Assembly (NCBI RefSeq): GCF_039523075.1
Contig: NZ_BAAAEP010000001.1
Location: forward strand, 1 to 64,000
DNA from: Caenispirillum bisanense
Lineage (GTDB): Bacteria > Pseudomonadota > Alphaproteobacteria > Rhodospirillales > Rhodospirillaceae
Direction: 5' to 3'
Length of the DNA stretch: 64,000 nt
Shown: positions 61,121-64,000 of the stretch, piece by piece
Layout of the letters: every line of letters starts with the position of its first letter
Position numbering within the stretch: position 1 is the first letter of the stretch
The notes under the pieces: generated by a model
Told to the model about the DNA's origin: nothing
Databases searched by the model: none
Seen by the model: only the letters and a program-made list of their open reading frames with translations
Made by a program: the position numbers and the translations under genes

Positions 61121-64000
61121 ATGACGGCCACCGCCACCGCCACGCTGCCGAAAGCGACCGCCGAGGCCGGCTTCGACCACATCGTCGACGCCGCCGGCGG
61201 CAGCGCCCCCCTGCCCGATGCCGCCACCCTGCTGCACGGCACCTACAGCCGCCTCGGCACCGACCTGGTGGTCGAGGCGCCCGACGGCAGCCGCACCCTT
61301 GTCACCGGCTTCTTCGCCGGCGGCCGCCCGGCCGACCTGACCGGCCCCGGCGGCGAGGTTCTGGCCGGCGGCGTGGTCGCCCGTCTGGCCGGCGGCGCCG
61401 GTCCGGTGCAGGTGGCCCAGGCCGGCGGCGGGGCGGAGTCGCTGCCGCAGGCCCAGCCCATCGGCATCGTCACCCGTACCGACGGCGAGGTCTTCGCCAT
61501 CCGCGGCGACGGCACCCGCGTGCAGCTGCAGAGCGGCGCCCAGGTGTTCCAGGGCGACGTGGTGCAGACCGGCGCCGACGGCGCCATCGGCATCACCTTC
61601 GCCGACAACACCGAATTCTCCCTCGGCGCCGGCGGCCGCATGGTGCTGGACGAGATGATCTACGACCCCGACAGCGGCCAGGGCAGCAGTTCGCTGTCGC
61701 TGGTGTCGGGCGTGTTCTCCTTCGTCTCCGGCCAGATCGCCAAGACCGGCCCCGATGCCATGCAGGTTAAGACGCCGGTGGCGACCATCGGCATCCGCGG
61801 CACCAAGGGCGTCATCCGCGTGCAGGAAGGCGATCCCGGCAGCGACGGCGACACCCCGGTCAGCATGGAAATCGCCCTGCTGGACGACGGCGAGATCGTG
61901 GTGCGCCTGCTGAACGGCCAGATGCAGACGCTGAACACCATCAACACCGGCCTGCAGATCACCAACTTCGCCGCCGCCGATGCCCTGCTGGGCGGCGGCA
62001 ATACCTCCGTCCGGCTGTTCGTGGTCGATGCCGCCTACATCGCCGCCAACCCCGACCTCGGCCGCACCCTCAACTACCTGCCGTCGGCCCAGCCCGGCCA
62101 GTACGACACCCCCGCCGGCTTCAACCTGGCCCCGGCCGGCGACGGCCCGCAGCTGCCGGGGCAGACGGCGCCCGGCACGCCCGGTCAGCCGCAGACCGGC
62201 GGCCAGATGCCGGCCACCGGCTCCGGTGGCGGCTTCGAGTCAGTCGGGCCGGTGCGCGTCACTCTCGGCGCCGACCAGCTGCGCGAGATCCTCGGCCAGC
62301 GGCTGAACGTCGGCGAGAAGGACCTGACCAACATCGTGTCGGTCATCCGCACCCTGGAGCCGGTGCGCAGCGAGCTGCCGCCGGTGCTGACGCCGACGGC
62401 ACCGGCCCAGACCGGCGCCCCGTCCGTGGCCGAACCGTCGCCGACCACGCCGGTGGTTACGGCCCCGCCGCCGCCCACCGCCCCGACCACCCCCAGCACA
62501 CCCACCACCCCGCCGCCGACTACGGGCGGCGGTGGTAGTGGTGGCGGCAGCACCGTCACCCTCACCGGCCGGGTGATCGACCCCTACGTCTACGGCGCCA
62601 AGGTGTTTGCCGACGCCAACGGCAACGGCAGCTGGGATGCCGGCGAGGCCTATGGCTACACCGATATGAGCGGCCATTTCTCGCTGACCGTCTCGGCCCT
62701 CACGCAGCTTGCCACCTACGGCGGCACCGACACCATGACCGGAGTCGGGCTGCACTTCTCGCTGATGGCGCCGGCCGGCTCCACCGTCGTCACGCCGCTG
62801 ACCACCATGATGCAGGCGCTGATGGCGGCCAACCCGTCGCTCACCCGCGCCCAGGCGCAGGAAAGCGTGCTGCAGATGGTCGGCCTGTCGACCGCCGCCA
62901 TCGGCGGGCTCGACATCACCACCGTCAACCCGCTGGCGCTGATGGAGGCCGGCAGCAGCGCCGCCGCCGCCCTGGTGGCGGCCGGCATCCAGACCGCCAA
63001 CGTGTTTGCCATGGTGGCGGCGCTCAACCCCGGCAGCGGCGTCAACGCCGCGCTGGCCGCCGCCGTGGTCGCCAACGCCGGCACCCCCGGCCTGTTCACC
63101 AGCGCCGGCGCCGCGTCGGCCCTGGCCTCCTTCCTCATCGCCGCCGCCGGCCTGTCGCCCGACGACGCCACCGCCCTGGCCGGCATCCTGCAAAGCCTGA
63201 ATGCCGCCGTCGACCCGTCGCAGGGGCTTGACCAGATGGTGCGGGTGGCCATAGTCGCCCAGTCAGAGGCCACCGACGTGGTGGCGGAATCCCTGGGTAA
63301 TCTTGCCTCGGTCGCGGGCGAGTTCTCCGGCACCAACCTGACGGACAAGGTGGCGGCCGCCAGCCCGTGGGTGACCCTGACCGGATCGTCGGTCACCGGC
63401 ACCGACGGCCGCAGCCACATCATCATCGGCACCGGCGGCAACGACACCCTGATCGGCGCCGACCGCCCTGACCGCATCACCGGCGGCGACGGCCACGACC
63501 TGCTGCGCGGCATGGGCGGCGCCGATACCCTGGACGGCGGCGCCGGCAACGACACCCTGGAAGGCGGCAACGGCGCCGACATGCTGTTCGGCGGCGACGG
63601 CGACGACGTGCTGCGCCCCTTCGGCGCCGACACCACCCCCGGCAGCAGCCCCGACCTGGTGGTCGGCGGCGCCGGCATCGACACCCTGGACCTGGCCGGC
63701 TACGGCACCGGCGTGATGGTGACCCTTGGCCTCTACGCCTCCTATGACGGCTATGTCGGCGAGGTGATGTGGCTCGACATCCCCATCGCCACTCTGATCG
63801 GCATGGAACGGGTGATCGGCACCGCCTACAACGACATCCTCACCGGCCTCGGCTACGACGGCATGGGCTACTGGGGCGAGGGCCCGTCCCCCAACGACAC
63901 CCTGGAGGGCGGCGCCGGCGACGACACCTACATCCTCACCGCCGGCAACGACGTCATCATCGCCGGCCAGGGCCACGATACCGTGGTGGCCTGGACCTCT
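61121..64000 (+). CDS. large FecR-domain/RTX protein, 3' end outside window
   Basis: Open from ATG 61121 (GGGGGGAG upstream) to the window edge, 960 codons so far. Residues about 35-90 (LLHGTYSRLGTDLVVEAPDG, TGFFAGGRPADLTGPGGEVL) are the prefix typical of alphaproteobacterial giant type I-secreted proteins. A FecR domain follows (about 113-255: QLQSGAQVFQGDVVQTGADG, VKTPVATIGIRGTKG). A Thr/Pro-rich linker is at about 425-475. An adhesin-type module with KVFADANGNGSWDAGEAYGY and STVVTPLTTMMQALMAANPS follows at about 477-640. RTX nonapeptides are at about 769-830 (GGNDTLIGADRPDRITGGDG; GGAGNDTLEGGNGADMLFGG). No signal peptide; calcium-binding repeats suggest type I export and a surface-adhesin role. 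Confidence 0.85.
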   Translation, partial: MTATATATLPKATAEAGFDHIVDAAGGSAPLPDAATLLHGTYSRLGTDLVVEAPDGSRTLVTGFFAGGRPADLTGPGGEVLAGGVVARLAGGAGPVQVAQAGGGAESLPQAQPIGIVTRTDGEVFAIRGDGTRVQLQSGAQVFQGDVVQTGADGAIGITFADNTEFSLGAGGRMVLDEMIYDPDSGQGSSSLSLVSGVFSFVSGQIAKTGPDAMQVKTPVATIGIRGTKGVIRVQEGDPGSDGDTPVSMEIALLDDGEIVVRLLNGQMQTLNTINTGLQITNFAAADALLGGGNTSVRLFVVDAAYIAANPDLGRTLNYLPSAQPGQYDTPAGFNLAPAGDGPQLPGQTAPGTPGQPQTGGQMPATGSGGGFESVGPVRVTLGADQLREILGQRLNVGEKDLTNIVSVIRTLEPVRSELPPVLTPTAPAQTGAPSVAEPSPTTPVVTAPPPPTAPTTPSTPTTPPPTTGGGGSGGGSTVTLTGRVIDPYVYGAKVFADANGNGSWDAGEAYGYTDMSGHFSLTVSALTQLATYGGTDTMTGVGLHFSLMAPAGSTVVTPLTTMMQALMAANPSLTRAQAQESVLQMVGLSTAAIGGLDITTVNPLALMEAGSSAAAALVAAGIQTANVFAMVAALNPGSGVNAALAAAVVANAGTPGLFTSAGAASALASFLIAAAGLSPDDATALAGILQSLNAAVDPSQGLDQMVRVAIVAQSEATDVVAESLGNLASVAGEFSGTNLTDKVAAASPWVTLTGSSVTGTDGRSHIIIGTGGNDTLIGADRPDRITGGDGHDLLRGMGGADTLDGGAGNDTLEGGNGADMLFGGDGDDVLRPFGADTTPGSSPDLVVGGAGIDTLDLAGYGTGVMVTLGLYASYDGYVGEVMWLDIPIATLIGMERVIGTAYNDILTGLGYDGMGYWGEGPSPNDTLEGGAGDDTYILTAGNDVIIAGQGHDTVVAWTS

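Overview
The window is very GC-rich, with strong C/G bias at third codon positions and long spurious open frames antisense to real genes. Gene content points to an alphaproteobacterium, most likely a Rhodospirillales-type free-living heterotroph. The grounds are the mutM-ech-rpsT-dnaA order, the comF-grxC-nitrilase order, an HWE-type histidine kinase, a CbiG-CobJ fusion, a CbiX with an Fe-S site and His tail, and a FecR-RTX type I-secretion-style protein. I cannot fix genus or species from the sequence alone. I see no insertion sequence, prophage or CRISPR array.

Layout. (1) 73-7695, minus: a tightly overlapping corrin-ring operon, cbiX-cobH-cobL-cobI-cbiG/cobJ-(CigR-like)-cobM-TauE, with a good sigma70-type promoter at 7779-7807. 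(2) 7868-15300: a polyprenyl-phosphate sugar transferase, pheT/pheS and rplT/rpmI on the minus strand, then a DfsB-like protein and a SPOR lipoprotein. (3) 15385-18912: a single-chain MmeI-like (type IIL) restriction-modification enzyme. (4) 18916-30176: thioredoxin trxC, an HWE sensor kinase, murI (frameshifted as read), a LysR regulator, a broken isochorismatase-family gene, a Cys-tailed MarR regulator, a hemerythrin, a large PAS sensor kinase, two tandem amino-acid-type periplasmic binding proteins and a small membrane protein. (5) 30253-32940: acnA. (6) 33379-42389, plus: a LIV-type ABC transporter (ATPase, permease, permease, binding protein, ATPase) bracketed by two CoA ligases, a long-chain acyl-CoA synthetase and a PaaK-like ligase. 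This looks like uptake plus CoA activation of a carboxylic acid. (7) 42594-47393: mutM, a small exported protein, enoyl-CoA hydratase, rpsT and dnaA, then tRNA-Leu(UAA) at 47515-47599. (8) 47757-51682: a rhodanese-like lipoprotein, a small membrane protein, and a polysaccharide deacetylase plus two GNAT acyltransferases in one operon. (9) 51753-56051: an iron alcohol dehydrogenase and an aldehyde dehydrogenase, divergent from an AcoR-type activator that lacks its AAA+ and HTH domains. The intergenic region carries a plausible sigma54 promoter and two spaced palindromes. (10) 55979-57857: comF, grxC and a carbon-nitrogen hydrolase. (11) 58033-60862, minus: rfbB-rfbD-rfbA for dTDP-rhamnose, without rfbC. 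(12) 61121-64000: the start of a large FecR-domain/RTX protein that runs off the window.

The most notable points are: the truncated activator beside an intact-looking sigma54 promoter and activator sites; a low-GC patch within the likely recognition domain of the MmeI-like enzyme, with a perfect operator-like palindrome upstream; a 26-codon leader ORF translationally coupled to the acyl-CoA synthetase; a family of about 49-bp intergenic repeats (three copies); a MutM zinc finger missing its fourth cysteine; and apparent lesions in murI and an isochorismatase-family gene. Several lesions sit in extreme C/G runs, so sequencing error must be excluded first.
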